Below, piece after piece: positions 17,883 to 24,920 of a DNA stretch of 37,833 bases. Made by a program: the position numbers and the translations under genes. Location: assembly GCF_008868175.1 (NCBI RefSeq), contig NZ_WBKT01000047.1, forward strand, positions 1 to 37,833, in the 5' to 3' direction. Every line of letters begins with the position of its first letter. The stretch's first letter is position 1. The notes under the pieces are model-generated. The model saw nothing but the letters and a program-made list of their open reading frames with translations, searched no databases and had not been told where the DNA came from. This DNA is from Micromonospora sp. AMSO31t (GTDB lineage Bacteria > Actinomycetota > Actinomycetes > Mycobacteriales > Micromonosporaceae).

Positions 17883-18821
17883 TCAGCGGAAGTGGTCCCA
17901 GCCGGCAGGGCCCGCGTACGGCGCGCCGTCCACGGTCACCCCCGTGCCCTCGGTCACCCGCCCGACCGGCCGCCAGCCCGCCGGCAACGTCGCCTCCGCC
18001 GGGAAGGTGGCGGCCAGCGCGTGGTCGTCGCCCCCGGCCAGGATCCACGAGTACGGGTCGACGCCGAGCGCCTGCGCCGCGTCGCGCATCTGCCGGGGCA
18101 CCTCGAACGCCTCCCGGGTCAGGTCGACGGCCACCCCGCTGGCCTTCGCCACGTGCCCCAGGTCGGCCAGCAGCCCGTCCGACACGTCGATCATGGCGGT
18201 GGCGCCCTGCGCGGCGGCCTCCGGGCCGGCCGCGTACGGCACCTCGGGCCGGCGGAACGCCTCGACCAGCAGCCGCGGCGTGCGGAAGCCCCGGGACAGC
18301 ACCGTGTAGCCGGCCGCCGCCCAGCCGGTGCGCCCGGCGAGGGCCACCACGTCGCCCGGGCGGGCGCCGGAGCGCACCACCGGCGGCCGGCCGCCCAGGT
18401 CACCGAGGGCGGTCACCGCGACGGTCAGCGTGGGGCTGGCGGACATGTCCCCGCCCACCACGCTCGCGCCCACCAGGGCCGCCTCGGCGCCCAGCCCGTC
18501 GGCCAGTTCCTCGGCCCAGCTCGGGTCGAGGTCGGCCGGCATGCACAGGGCGACCAGCAGCGCCGTCGGGGTGGCCCCCATGGCCGCGATGTCCGCCAGG
18601 TTGGCCGCCGCCGCCCGGTGGCCCACGTCCCGCGCCCCCGACCAGTCCCGGCGGAAGTGCCGCCCCTCGACCAGCACGTCGGTGGAGGCGACCACCCGCC
18701 GGTCCGGCGCCGCCACCACCGCCGCGTCGTCGCCGGGGCCGAGCAGGCAGCTCTCCCCGTACGACAGCCGGGCGGTCACCCGGTCGATCAGCCCGAACTC
18801 CCCGACACCCGCGACCGTCAT
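17883..18821 (-). CDS. thiL: Thiamine-monophosphate kinase
   Basis: Phosphorylates thiamine monophosphate to thiamine pyrophosphate, the active cofactor. It has 312 residues. Family motifs are GEFGLIDRV at the N-terminus, GPGDDAAVV, STDVLVEGRHF, GASVVGGDMS and SDGLLADLGH, all metal or nucleotide ligands of the PurM/ThiL fold. I chose the ATG at 18821 because it places the family N-terminus at residue 1 and has GAGGGG upstream; a GTG at 18845 with GGGAGGG is a plausible alternative adding eight residues. The gene sits between the sigma unit and the divergent AsnC-type gene. Confidence 0.95.
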   Translation of the reverse strand: MTVAGVGEFGLIDRVTARLSYGESCLLGPGDDAAVVAAPDRRVVASTDVLVEGRHFRRDWSGARDVGHRAAAANLADIAAMGATPTALLVALCMPADLDPSWAEELADGLGAEAALVGASVVGGDMSASPTLTVAVTALGDLGGRPPVVRSGARPGDVVALAGRTGWAAAGYTVLSRGFRTPRLLVEAFRRPEVPYAAGPEAAAQGATAMIDVSDGLLADLGHVAKASGVAVDLTREAFEVPRQMRDAAQALGVDPYSWILAGGDDHALAATFPAEATLPAGWRPVGRVTEGTGVTVDGAPYAGPAGWDHFR

Positions 18822-18931
18822 GCCGTCCCCTCGCCGCGCCTGCACGATTCCGCCCTCCCACCGCCGGTTGCCCCGGCGTGCGCTCGCTCACCGCGTCCAG
18901 CCGGCCACCGATAGGGATCAGGCCTGCTCCG

Positions 18932-18942
18932 TAAGGTAGTTT
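18932..18942 (+). promoter_or_regulatory. Candidate -10 for the AsnC-like gene
   Basis: Overlapping hexamers TAAGGT and TAGTTT, about 45-50 nt before the GTG start, in the 165-bp gap divergent from thiL. No clear -35. Confidence 0.35.
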
Positions 18943-18986
18943 CACCCTTCGGGTCGCCCCACGCGGCGACGGACGGAGGTCGAGTC

Positions 18987-19220
18987 GTGGTACAGGCGTA
19001 CATCCTCATCCAGACGGAGGTCGGTCGGGCACGTGACGTGGCCGGTCTGATCGCGGACCTTGCCGGCGTGGTACGCGTCGACGCCGTCACCGGGCCCTAC
19101 GACGTGGTCGTCCTCACCGAGGCCAACACCGTCGACGAGCTCGGCAAACTCATCGTCAGCAAGGTGCAGATGGTGCCCGGCATCACCCGCACCCTCACGT
19201 GCTCGGTGGTGCGGCTGTAA
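18987..19220 (+). CDS. Stand-alone Lrp/AsnC ligand-binding domain protein
   Basis: A 77-residue protein made only of the RAM/AsnC ligand-binding domain (starts MVQAYILIQTEVGRARDV and contains VTGPYDVVVLTEAN). It lacks the helix-turn-helix of Lrp regulators. Such stand-alone domains form dimers or octamers and may bind amino acids and modulate full-length Lrp proteins; a role here is unproven. The GTG start has GGAGG 7 nt upstream. The DUF3515 gene starts on the very next base after its stop, so the two are co-transcribed, and both lie beside ddl as in related genomes. Confidence 0.92.
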   Translation: MVQAYILIQTEVGRARDVAGLIADLAGVVRVDAVTGPYDVVVLTEANTVDELGKLIVSKVQMVPGITRTLTCSVVRL

Positions 19221-19835
19221 GTGGAAGAGATCACGTCCTCCCCCGCTGTCGACGAGTCCCGCCCGGCGCGTCGCGACCGGTCGACCCGCGGCGCCGCGCT
19301 CTGGGCGACGCTCGTCGCGGTGCCGGTCACCCTGGCGGTGGCCGGGTTCACCTTCGCGAAGCTGGCCCCGGACTCCCCGGCCGCCGCGCCCAGCCCGTCG
19401 GCGAGCGCCGCCCGGCCGCAGTCGACCACGCCGGTCGAGCTGCCGGCCCCCGCCCTGGCCGAGCGCCCCGCCACGGTGTGCCGCGCCCTGGTGTCGCAGC
19501 TCCCGGCGACCGTCCGTGACCTGACGCAGCGACCGGTCACCGCCGGCGCCGAGCAGAACGCCGCGTACGGCGACCCGGCGTTGACCGTGGCCTGCGGCGG
19601 CACGCCGCCGATCGTGCAGCCCACCGACGAGGTCTGGTCGGTCAACAAGGTCTGCTGGCACGCCGTGCAGGAGGCGGACGCCGCCGTGCTGACCACCGTC
19701 GACCGGGAGACCCCGGTGCGGGTGCGGGTCCCGAAGCAGTACGAGCAGCCGCTCCAGTGGGTCACGCCGATCGCCGACGCGATCGTCGCCTCGGTGCCCA
19801 CCGCGAAGACGGCCCCGTCCGGCTGCTCCGCCTGA
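19221..19835 (+). CDS. DUF3515 membrane-anchored protein
   Basis: A 204-residue DUF3515 protein. A short cytoplasmic N-terminus is followed by one membrane helix (about 26-46), a Pro/Ser/Ala linker, and an extracytoplasmic domain with four cysteines (TVCRAL, VACGG, KVCWH and the terminal SGCSA), probably two disulfides. Function unknown; mycobacteria carry a homologue in the same place next to ddl. The GTG directly follows the upstream stop codon, so translation is probably coupled. No strong terminator separates it from the convergent ddl gene; only a 6-bp inverted repeat lies at about 19837-19857. Confidence 0.88.
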   Translation: MEEITSSPAVDESRPARRDRSTRGAALWATLVAVPVTLAVAGFTFAKLAPDSPAAAPSPSASAARPQSTTPVELPAPALAERPATVCRALVSQLPATVRDLTQRPVTAGAEQNAAYGDPALTVACGGTPPIVQPTDEVWSVNKVCWHAVQEADAAVLTTVDRETPVRVRVPKQYEQPLQWVTPIADAIVASVPTAKTAPSGCSA

Positions 19836-19865
19836 CCGTCGCCGGCGGGTCGCGACGCCGGGGCG

Positions 19866-20960
19866 TCAGCGGCCGGCGCGGCGCAGGGCCGTGCGGATGA
19901 GCCGGTTGACCAGCTTCGGATACTCCAGCCCGCTGGCCGCCCACATCCGGGGGAACATCGAGGTCGGGGTGAAGCCCGGCATCGTGTTGATCTCGTTGAG
20001 GTAGACGTCCAGCTCCGGGGTGACGAAGAAGTCGGCCCGGGCCAGTCCGGAGCAGTCCAGCGCGGTGAACGCGCGGGTCGCGTACTCGCGCACCTGCCGG
20101 GTCACCGGCTCGGGCAGGTTCGCCGGGATGTCGTACTCGCAGGCGTCGTCGATGTACTTGGCCTCGAAGTCGTACCAGTCGTGGCCAGAGACCACCCGCA
20201 CCTCGGCCAGCACCGACGCCTCGGGGGCGCCGCCGGCCTCGCCCTCCAGCACGCCGCACTCGATCTCGCGGCCGACGATCGCGCCCTCGACGAGCACCTT
20301 CGTGTCGATCTCCCGGGCGGTGGCGACGGCCGCGTCGAGCTGCGCCCAGTCGTCGACCTTCGTGATGCCGAAGGAGGAGCCGGCGCGGGAGGGCTTCACG
20401 AAGACCGGCAGCCCGAGACGCGCCTTGTCCTCCTCGGTCAGCGTCATCCCGGCGCGCAGCACCACGTACGGGCCGACCGGGATGCCCTCGGCGGCGCAGA
20501 GCTTCTTGGTGAACTCCTTGTCCATGGCGGCCGCCGAGGCGAACACGTTCGCGCCGACGTAGGGGATGTCGGCCATCTCCAGCATCCCCTGGATGGTGCC
20601 GTCCTCGCCGTAGGCGCCGTGCAGCACCGGGAAGACCACGTCCACGTCGGCGAGCGCCACGGGGCCCTGGGTCGGGTCGAGCACCATGAGGCCGCCCACG
20701 GCCGGGTCGGCGCGCAGCACCAGCTCGGCGCCGGAGCCGGCGGTGATCTCGGGGAGCTTGCGGTCGGCGATGGCGAGCTGGCCCGGGTCGCCGCTGGCCA
20801 GCACCCACTGCCCCTGCCGGGTGATGCCGACCGGCACGACCTCGAACTCGTCGGGGTCGAGGGCGGCCAGCACGCTGCCGGCGCTCACGCAGGAGATGCC
20901 GTGCTCCGGGCTGCGGCCGCCGAAGACGATCGCCACGCGGGTCTTGCCTGGGGTGCTCAC
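19866..20960 (-). CDS. ddl: D-alanine--D-alanine ligase
   Basis: Joins two D-alanines for the peptidoglycan stem peptide, using ATP. It has 364 residues. The N-terminal [10 protein letters not shown] motif carries the substrate-positioning Glu, and the ATP-grasp core includes [18 protein letters not shown]. The omega loop reads [14 protein letters not shown], with the Tyr typical of D-Ala-D-Ala specificity rather than the Phe of D-Ala-D-Lac (VanA) ligases, and [12 protein letters not shown] supplies the metal ligands. The GTG start has no Shine-Dalgarno but has TAAGGT 7 nt upstream, so the mRNA is probably leaderless. Resistance-type specificity is not indicated. Confidence 0.96.
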   Translation of the reverse strand: MSTPGKTRVAIVFGGRSPEHGISCVSAGSVLAALDPDEFEVVPVGITRQGQWVLASGDPGQLAIADRKLPEITAGSGAELVLRADPAVGGLMVLDPTQGPVALADVDVVFPVLHGAYGEDGTIQGMLEMADIPYVGANVFASAAAMDKEFTKKLCAAEGIPVGPYVVLRAGMTLTEEDKARLGLPVFVKPSRAGSSFGITKVDDWAQLDAAVATAREIDTKVLVEGAIVGREIECGVLEGEAGGAPEASVLAEVRVVSGHDWYDFEAKYIDDACEYDIPANLPEPVTRQVREYATRAFTALDCSGLARADFFVTPELDVYLNEINTMPGFTPTSMFPRMWAASGLEYPKLVNRLIRTALRRAGR

Positions 20961-20967
20961 CCGCTTG

Positions 20968-20973
20968 ACCTTA
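20968..20973 (-). promoter_or_regulatory. Leaderless -10 element, ddl
   Basis: TAAGGT on the minus strand, 7 nt before the ddl GTG. Confidence 0.5.
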
Positions 20974-21083
20974 CTGTGCGTGGCGAGCGTCGGTGGTGCA
21001 TACCCGGGGAGACGACGCAGCGGGCGGCAACCGGTCAGCAGGCCATATACGGGGAGTAACCGGATGGGCCGCAGGCGGTAAGC

Positions 21084-21122
21084 CCGGGCGGCCGGTGGCG
21101 GGACCTGCCACCGGCCGCCCGG
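21084..21122 (-). terminator. Strong 16-bp hairpin, second of a tandem pair
   Basis: A perfect 16-bp inverted repeat with a 7-nt loop. With the hairpin at 21126-21156 it follows the small minus-strand gene ending at 21168 and insulates ddl from it. Confidence 0.65.
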
Positions 21123-21125
21123 CTC

Positions 21126-21156
21126 CCCGCCCCCGTCACCGCGTCCCGGGGGCGGG
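21126..21156 (-). terminator. GC-rich hairpin after the small gene
   Basis: A perfect 10-bp inverted repeat (CCCGCCCCCG and its complement), 11-nt loop, 12 nt after the stop of the small unknown gene. Confidence 0.6.
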
Positions 21157-21167
21157 CCCGGTTCAGC

Positions 21168-21413
21168 TCACTGGTCCGCGGTCCGGGGCCGGCGGCCCAC
21201 CGCGATGACCTTGACCCGTTGCCGGCCGGCGCGGACCATGCCCAGCGCCATGAAGGCGCCGGCGATCCGGTCCGCCGCCTCGCGGCTGCTCGCGCCGACC
21301 ACCTGCCGGCGCCGTTCGGGGCTGGTCCGCTCGTTGCGCCAGATGCCGTCGAGGGGGCGCAGGTCGGTCTCGAGGGGGCGCACGTCGGTGAGGACCACGA
21401 GGAAGCGGGTCAT
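21168..21413 (-). CDS. Small hypothetical protein with a 7-residue repeat
   Basis: An 81-residue soluble basic protein that I do not recognise. Codon use is strongly GC3-biased like its neighbours, and GAGGGTGGGCGG precedes the ATG, so it is likely a real gene. The N-terminus is hydrophobic (MTRFLVVLTDV, a beta strand). Then come two tandem heptads DVRPLET / DLRPLDG, encoded by a 19-bp direct repeat with one mismatch (21350-21368 and 21371-21389). The rest has a helix (SSREAADRIAGAFMALGMVRAG) and a basic end. It is divergent from the XRE regulator across a 273-bp gap with two inverted repeats. Longer upstream starts exist but lack support. Confidence 0.65.
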   Translation of the reverse strand: MTRFLVVLTDVRPLETDLRPLDGIWRNERTSPERRRQVVGASSREAADRIAGAFMALGMVRAGRQRVKVIAVGRRPRTADQ

Positions 21414-21492
21414 CGCCGCCCACCCTCGTCGGCGGGGTGGCAGGCCGTCACCGTCATCGCGAATCCTCCCCGTCTGGCGTGCGGTACGGGCA

Positions 21493-21534
21493 CGCGGCGA
21501 TCGGGTCGTGGGGGAGTAAAACCCGATCACCGCG
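21493..21534. repeat. Inverted repeat, possible operator
   Basis: An 8-bp perfect core (GATCGGGT at 21499-21506 and ACCCGATC at 21521-21528), extended by a further 5 bp after one mismatch. It lies between the small gene and the divergent XRE gene, so it could be an operator for either, or a 5'-leader hairpin. Confidence 0.45.
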
Positions 21535-21554
21535 CGCCCCATCCCCTCCGGTCG

Positions 21555-21590
21555 CTCACCACCACCGTCGCCACGACAACCGGTGGTGAG
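21555..21590. repeat. Second inverted repeat, possible operator
   Basis: CTCACCACC (21555-21563) and its exact complement (21582-21590) with an 18-nt spacer, just before a perfect TTGACA. The spacing would suit a dimeric regulator spanning two turns, but this is inference. Confidence 0.4.
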
Positions 21591-21604
21591 GACGCCGTCA
21601 CAGA

Positions 21605-21610
21605 TTGACA
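21605..21610 (+). promoter_or_regulatory. Possible -35 element for the XRE gene
   Basis: A perfect TTGACA, rare in this genome. The best -10 at standard spacing is poor (GCAACT, 17 bp). A GACCAT hexamer 6 nt before the ATG at 21687 is an alternative leaderless -10. Confidence 0.3.
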
Positions 21611-21686
21611 GGTGGACACGCGTGAATGCAACTCTCATCGGATTTCTCTCATGCCCAAGCTCCCGTTGATGTGCGACCATCGATGC

Positions 21687-22532
21687 ATGGCGCCGAAGAC
21701 CGCCCGGGCCCGACGGCTCGGCATCGCCCTGCGGACCCACCGGGAGGCCGCCGGCCTCACCCTGGAGGCCGCGGCCGACGAGATCAACAGCACCCGCAGC
21801 ACCCTGTCCCGCTACGAGAACGCGCAGACGCTGGTCAACCCGGCCACCGTGCGGGCGCTGCTCACCCTCTACGGGGTGGGGCCCGACGAGATCGCCGGTG
21901 CCGTGCAACTCGCCAAGGACGCCCGCAAGCCCGGCTGGTGGGTGTCCTACTCGTACCTGCTGGACCGGCGGACCATCGACTTCATCGCCCTGGAGGCGGA
22001 AGCCACCGGGATCGCCAACTTCGAGCCGTCGGTGGTGCCGGGCCTGCTCCAGACCGCCGACTACATCCGCGGGGTGATGCGCGGCGGCCCGCACACCCTC
22101 AGCGACGAGCAGGTGGAGCAGCGGGTCAAGCTGCGCCTCGACCGCCAGCAACGGCTCACGGGTGACGATCCGCCGATCCTCGACGCCATCATCGACGAAG
22201 GGGCGTTACTGCGCCCGGTCGGGGACCGGACCGTGATGGGGGGCCAGCTCCAGCACCTGTTGAAGATGGCCGAACTGCCCAACATCACCGTGCAAGTGAT
22301 CCCCCTCTCCGCCGGATACCACCGGGGGACGCGGGGGTCGCTGCACATCCTGGAGTTCGCCGATCCGGAGGACCCGATCATCGCCTCGGTCGAGACGGTG
22401 GCCGGGCAGATGGTGCTGGACCGGCCGGGCGACCTGCGTACCTGCAGCAAGATCATGGAGCACCTGCGGACCGTGGCGCTGAGCCCGGCGGCCAGCCGGG
22501 ACGAGCTGCTCCGCCTGCTGAACGAGAGGTAG
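21687..22532 (+). CDS. XRE-family regulator with DUF5753 domain
   Basis: A 281-residue regulator. The N-terminal helix-turn-helix (about 8-65) includes REAAGLTLEAAADEINSTRS and TLSRYEN. The large C-terminal DUF5753 part (about 85-275) includes the hallmark VPGLLQTADYIRGVM and VQVIPLSAGYHRGTRGS. Such proteins are abundant in Streptomyces and relatives, nearly always next to a DUF397 gene; the known example WhiJ affects development. The DUF397 gene starts 5 nt downstream. I chose the ATG at 21687; in-frame ATGs at 21651 and 21669 are possible. No Shine-Dalgarno is evident at any of them. Confidence 0.92.
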   Translation: MAPKTARARRLGIALRTHREAAGLTLEAAADEINSTRSTLSRYENAQTLVNPATVRALLTLYGVGPDEIAGAVQLAKDARKPGWWVSYSYLLDRRTIDFIALEAEATGIANFEPSVVPGLLQTADYIRGVMRGGPHTLSDEQVEQRVKLRLDRQQRLTGDDPPILDAIIDEGALLRPVGDRTVMGGQLQHLLKMAELPNITVQVIPLSAGYHRGTRGSLHILEFADPEDPIIASVETVAGQMVLDRPGDLRTCSKIMEHLRTVALSPAASRDELLRLLNER

Positions 22533-22537
22533 AACCC

Positions 22538-22738
22538 ATGAACGGCACGAACAGGCCGCACCCGCCGGCGACCGGCTGGCGCAAGAGCAGCCACAGCGGC
22601 GACGAGGGCGCGTGCGTCGAGATGGCGCCGCTGCCGGAGGCGGTCGCGGTCCGCGACTCCAAGGACCCGGCCGGCCCGGTGCTGGTCTTCCCGCCAGCCG
22701 CGTGGGCCGCCTTCACCGGCGCCCCACCGCGCCCCTGA
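22538..22738 (+). CDS. DUF397 protein
   Basis: A 66-residue DUF397 protein with the family signature GWRKSSHSGDEGACVEMAPL and VRDSKDPAGPVLVFPPAAW. It is co-transcribed with the XRE-DUF5753 gene (5-nt gap, AGAGG before the ATG). In Streptomyces these pairs act as regulator plus antagonist, resembling a toxin-antitoxin arrangement, but the biochemical role is not settled. Confidence 0.92.
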   Translation: MNGTNRPHPPATGWRKSSHSGDEGACVEMAPLPEAVAVRDSKDPAGPVLVFPPAAWAAFTGAPPRP

Positions 22739-22745
22739 TCCGCCG

Positions 22746-22781
22746 GTCGCCGGCACCGCAGCACCGCCGCAGGCCGGCGAC
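22746..22781. terminator. Hairpin between DUF397 and the ROK gene
   Basis: A 9-bp perfect stem (GTCGCCGGC and its complement) with an 18-nt loop between convergent genes. Confidence 0.5.
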
Positions 22782-22790
22782 GGCCCCGGC

Positions 22791-23843
22791 TCAGCCGGCG
22801 ACCAGCGGACCCGCGGCGGCCCCGCCGCGGACCGCCTCCAGCGCCGCGATGGCCACCCCGCGCGCACCGGCCATGTCCCGGTCGGGCACCAGCGCGAAGG
22901 TGGCCACCGCGCGCTGCTCGGCGCGCAGCACGGTGTGCTCCCGCACGGTGGCCAGGAACCAGTCGCGGAATTCGGGCGCCGCCTCCACCACCCCGCCACC
23001 CACGAAGTACGCGTGCGGGTCGGTGAAGTTGGCTGCGATGGTGAACAGCCGGCCCAGCGCCATGGCCTGCTGGGTGAAGAGCTCGCGGGCCAGCGCGTCG
23101 CCCCGCTCGCCGTAGCCCCGGACCAGCTTCGCCGCCCGGCCCGGCTCCTCCCCCGCCAGCGGGTGCCCCGGGAACCGGCCCAGCCAGTACGGCAGCAGGT
23201 GGTGCGCGATGGCGGTGAGCGAGGCGACGCTCTCCGCGTCCCCCGCGAAGCCGCAGGCGCAGACCGGCACCGGCTGGCCCGGCCCGAGCAGCCCGTCCAG
23301 CGGGATGTGCACGTGCCCGAACTCACCGGCCATGCCGGCCGCGCCGCCGACCACCCGGCCGCCCTCCACCACGCCGCCACCGAGCCCGGTGCCGACGATC
23401 GCGGCGACCGAGGAGCGGGCCATCGCGTCGGCGCCGAAGTGCACGTGGTGCGCGTAGAGGGCCGCCGCGTTGCCGTCGTTGGCGTAGACCACCGGCAGGC
23501 CGAGCCGGTGCTCCAGCGCGCCGCGCACGTCGTAGCCGCGCCACGCGGGCTGGGAGAAGTTGGTCGAGCCGCGCGAGGAGATCACCCCGGTGGCGCTGGC
23601 CGGGCCGGGCGTGTCCAGCCCGACCGCGCGGACCATCTCGCGGGGCACCCCGGTCAGCGCCAGCACCCCGTCGAGCGCCCGGGCGAGGGCCTCGATCGCC
23701 GCGTCCGGGCCGGCCTGGACCTCGCTCGGGATCTCCACCAGCCCGTCCACCAGGAACCGGCCGTCGACCGTCAGCACGGTGGCGTTGTTGCTCGTGCCGC
23801 CGTTGTCCAGACCCACCACCACCGGCACACCCGCGCTGCCCAC
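22791..23843 (-). CDS. ROK-family sugar kinase or regulator-like protein
   Basis: A 350-residue ROK protein without a helix-turn-helix, so a probable sugar kinase of the actin/hexokinase fold. The phosphate-binding loop is D13-N-G-G-T17, the catalytic-base region is ANDGNAAALYAHH, and the second phosphate motif is GTGLGGGVVEGGRVVGGAAGMAGEFGH. The zinc motif, normally CxCGxxGCxE, reads CACGFAGDAES, so the third Cys is Asp; zinc binding may be altered. The GTG at 23843 was chosen because GGGAGG lies 8 nt before it; the GTG at 23849 is too close. The substrate is unknown and no transporter is nearby. Confidence 0.9.
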   Translation of the reverse strand: MGSAGVPVVVGLDNGGTSNNATVLTVDGRFLVDGLVEIPSEVQAGPDAAIEALARALDGVLALTGVPREMVRAVGLDTPGPASATGVISSRGSTNFSQPAWRGYDVRGALEHRLGLPVVYANDGNAAALYAHHVHFGADAMARSSVAAIVGTGLGGGVVEGGRVVGGAAGMAGEFGHVHIPLDGLLGPGQPVPVCACGFAGDAESVASLTAIAHHLLPYWLGRFPGHPLAGEEPGRAAKLVRGYGERGDALARELFTQQAMALGRLFTIAANFTDPHAYFVGGGVVEAAPEFRDWFLATVREHTVLRAEQRAVATFALVPDRDMAGARGVAIAALEAVRGGAAAGPLVAG

Positions 23844-23872
23844 CGCCACCGCCTCCCGCCGAGCCTGACCTG

Positions 23873-23878
23873 AGGCTA
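23873..23878 (-). promoter_or_regulatory. Candidate -10 of the ROK gene
   Basis: TAGCCT on the minus strand, about 29 nt before the GTG; the short leader would contain the GGGAGG ribosome site. Confidence 0.35.
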
Positions 23879-23910
23879 GTTCGCGCCGCGGCGTCCCGCC
23901 ACGGTCGCGC

Positions 23911-23946
23911 GACCCCGCCCGCCCGGTCCCGGCGCGGGGCGGGGTC
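23911..23946 (-). terminator. Terminator of the PrmC-like methyltransferase
   Basis: A perfect 9-bp stem (GACCCCGCC and its complement), 18-nt loop, 10 nt after the methyltransferase stop. Confidence 0.6.
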
Positions 23947-23956
23947 GGGCGGCGTC

Positions 23957-24748
23957 TCACCCGCGACGGCGGGCGGTGACGGCGGTGGCCTCCAGGTCGT
24001 CGTCGCGCACCACGGACGGGTCCAGGCCGGCGTCGGCCATGATCTGGCAGAGCGCCGCGGCCTGGCCGGCGCTCACCTCCACCGCCAGGTGCCCGCCGGG
24101 GGCCAGCCACTCGGCCGCGCCGGCGGCCACCCGGCGCAGCACGGCCAGCCCGTCCGCGCCGCCGTCCAGCGCCACCGGGGCCTCGTGCAGCCGCGCCTCC
24201 GCCGGCAGCATGGCCACGGCGCCGCTCGGCACGTACGGGGCGTTCGCCACCACCAGGTCCAGCCGTCCCCGCCACCGCACCGGCAGCGGCGCGAACAGGT
24301 CGCCCTGGTAGACCGGCACGCCCAGCGGGGTCAGGTTGCGCCGGGCGCAGGCCACCGCGGCCGGGTCGACGTCGGCGGCGGCCAGCCAGCGGGGCGCCAG
24401 CCGGCCGTGCAACACCAGCGCGGCGGCGCCCGAGCCGCAGCAGAGGTCGAGGACGGCGGGCGACGGACCGGCCACCGCCGCGGCGGCGGCGACCAGCAGG
24501 GCGGTCCGGCCGCGGGGCACGAACACCCCGGGGTCGACGGCGACCCGCAGGCCGCAGAACTCGGCCCAGCCGAGCAGATGCTCCAGCGGCAGGCCGGCGA
24601 TCCGGCGGTCGACCAGGTCGGTGAGCGCCTCGGCCGACCCGGCGGCGGCGATCAGCAGGTCCGCCTCGTCCTCGGCGAAGACGCAGCCGGCGGCGCGCAG
24701 CCGCCGGACGAGGGCGGGACGGTCGGGAGAGAACAGGGTGGATGGCAT
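23957..24748 (-). CDS. PrmC-related protein methyltransferase
   Basis: A 263-residue SAM-dependent methyltransferase related to PrmC/HemK (release-factor glutamine methylase). There is an N-terminal helical domain (about 1-75), motif I DLCCGSGA (101-108), an acidic residue in DVDPAAVACARRN, and the substrate motif NAPY (169-172) in place of the NPPY of true PrmC. This fits the actinobacterial group called putative protein-(glutamine-N5) methyltransferase, whose substrate is not known. A true prmC is expected elsewhere in the genome. The ATG has AAAGG 8 nt upstream and lies behind a structured leader (24774-24827). Confidence 0.88.
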   Translation of the reverse strand: MPSTLFSPDRPALVRRLRAAGCVFAEDEADLLIAAAGSAEALTDLVDRRIAGLPLEHLLGWAEFCGLRVAVDPGVFVPRGRTALLVAAAAAVAGPSPAVLDLCCGSGAAALVLHGRLAPRWLAAADVDPAAVACARRNLTPLGVPVYQGDLFAPLPVRWRGRLDLVVANAPYVPSGAVAMLPAEARLHEAPVALDGGADGLAVLRRVAAGAAEWLAPGGHLAVEVSAGQAAALCQIMADAGLDPSVVRDDDLEATAVTARRRG

Positions 24749-24773
24749 GGCTGGCCTTTCGGGAACGCTCGTC

Positions 24774-24827
24774 GGCGCTCCCGGCGTCGCCCTAACCCTG
24801 GGCCGACGCGGACTCGGAGGGAGCGCC
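24774..24827 (-). promoter_or_regulatory. Structured mRNA leader hairpin (possible attenuator)
   Basis: The minus strand folds into a 9-bp outer stem (GGCGCTCCC at 24819-24827 paired with GGGAGCGCC at 24774-24782), then an inner GCGTCG/CGACGC stem and three C-G pairs around a small loop. It lies 26 nt before the methyltransferase ATG. A perfect Shine-Dalgarno (AAGGAGG, 24855-24861) precedes it, with an abutting GTG frame of 20 codons (24854 to 24792) whose stop falls inside the hairpin. The arrangement resembles a leader-peptide attenuator. It could instead just be the terminator of the upstream PLP-lyase gene. Confidence 0.45.
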
Positions 24828-24920
24828 GGTCCTCTGCTGGTGGATCGGTCTCACCTCCTTCGGTCGGGGCCCACGCGGGCCGTTGCTGCCCGTCACCTTA
24901 GCGGAGCGGGCCGGCCCCCG

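Noticed and set aside
19866..20960. A vancomycin-resistance-type D-Ala-D-Lac ligase
   Set aside because: The omega loop has the Tyr of ordinary Ddl, and no vanH or vanX neighbours exist.
24840..24870. Plus-strand TCACCTCCTT, resembling the 3' end of 16S rRNA
   Set aside because: No other 16S sequence is nearby; it is the complement of a perfect Shine-Dalgarno on the minus strand.
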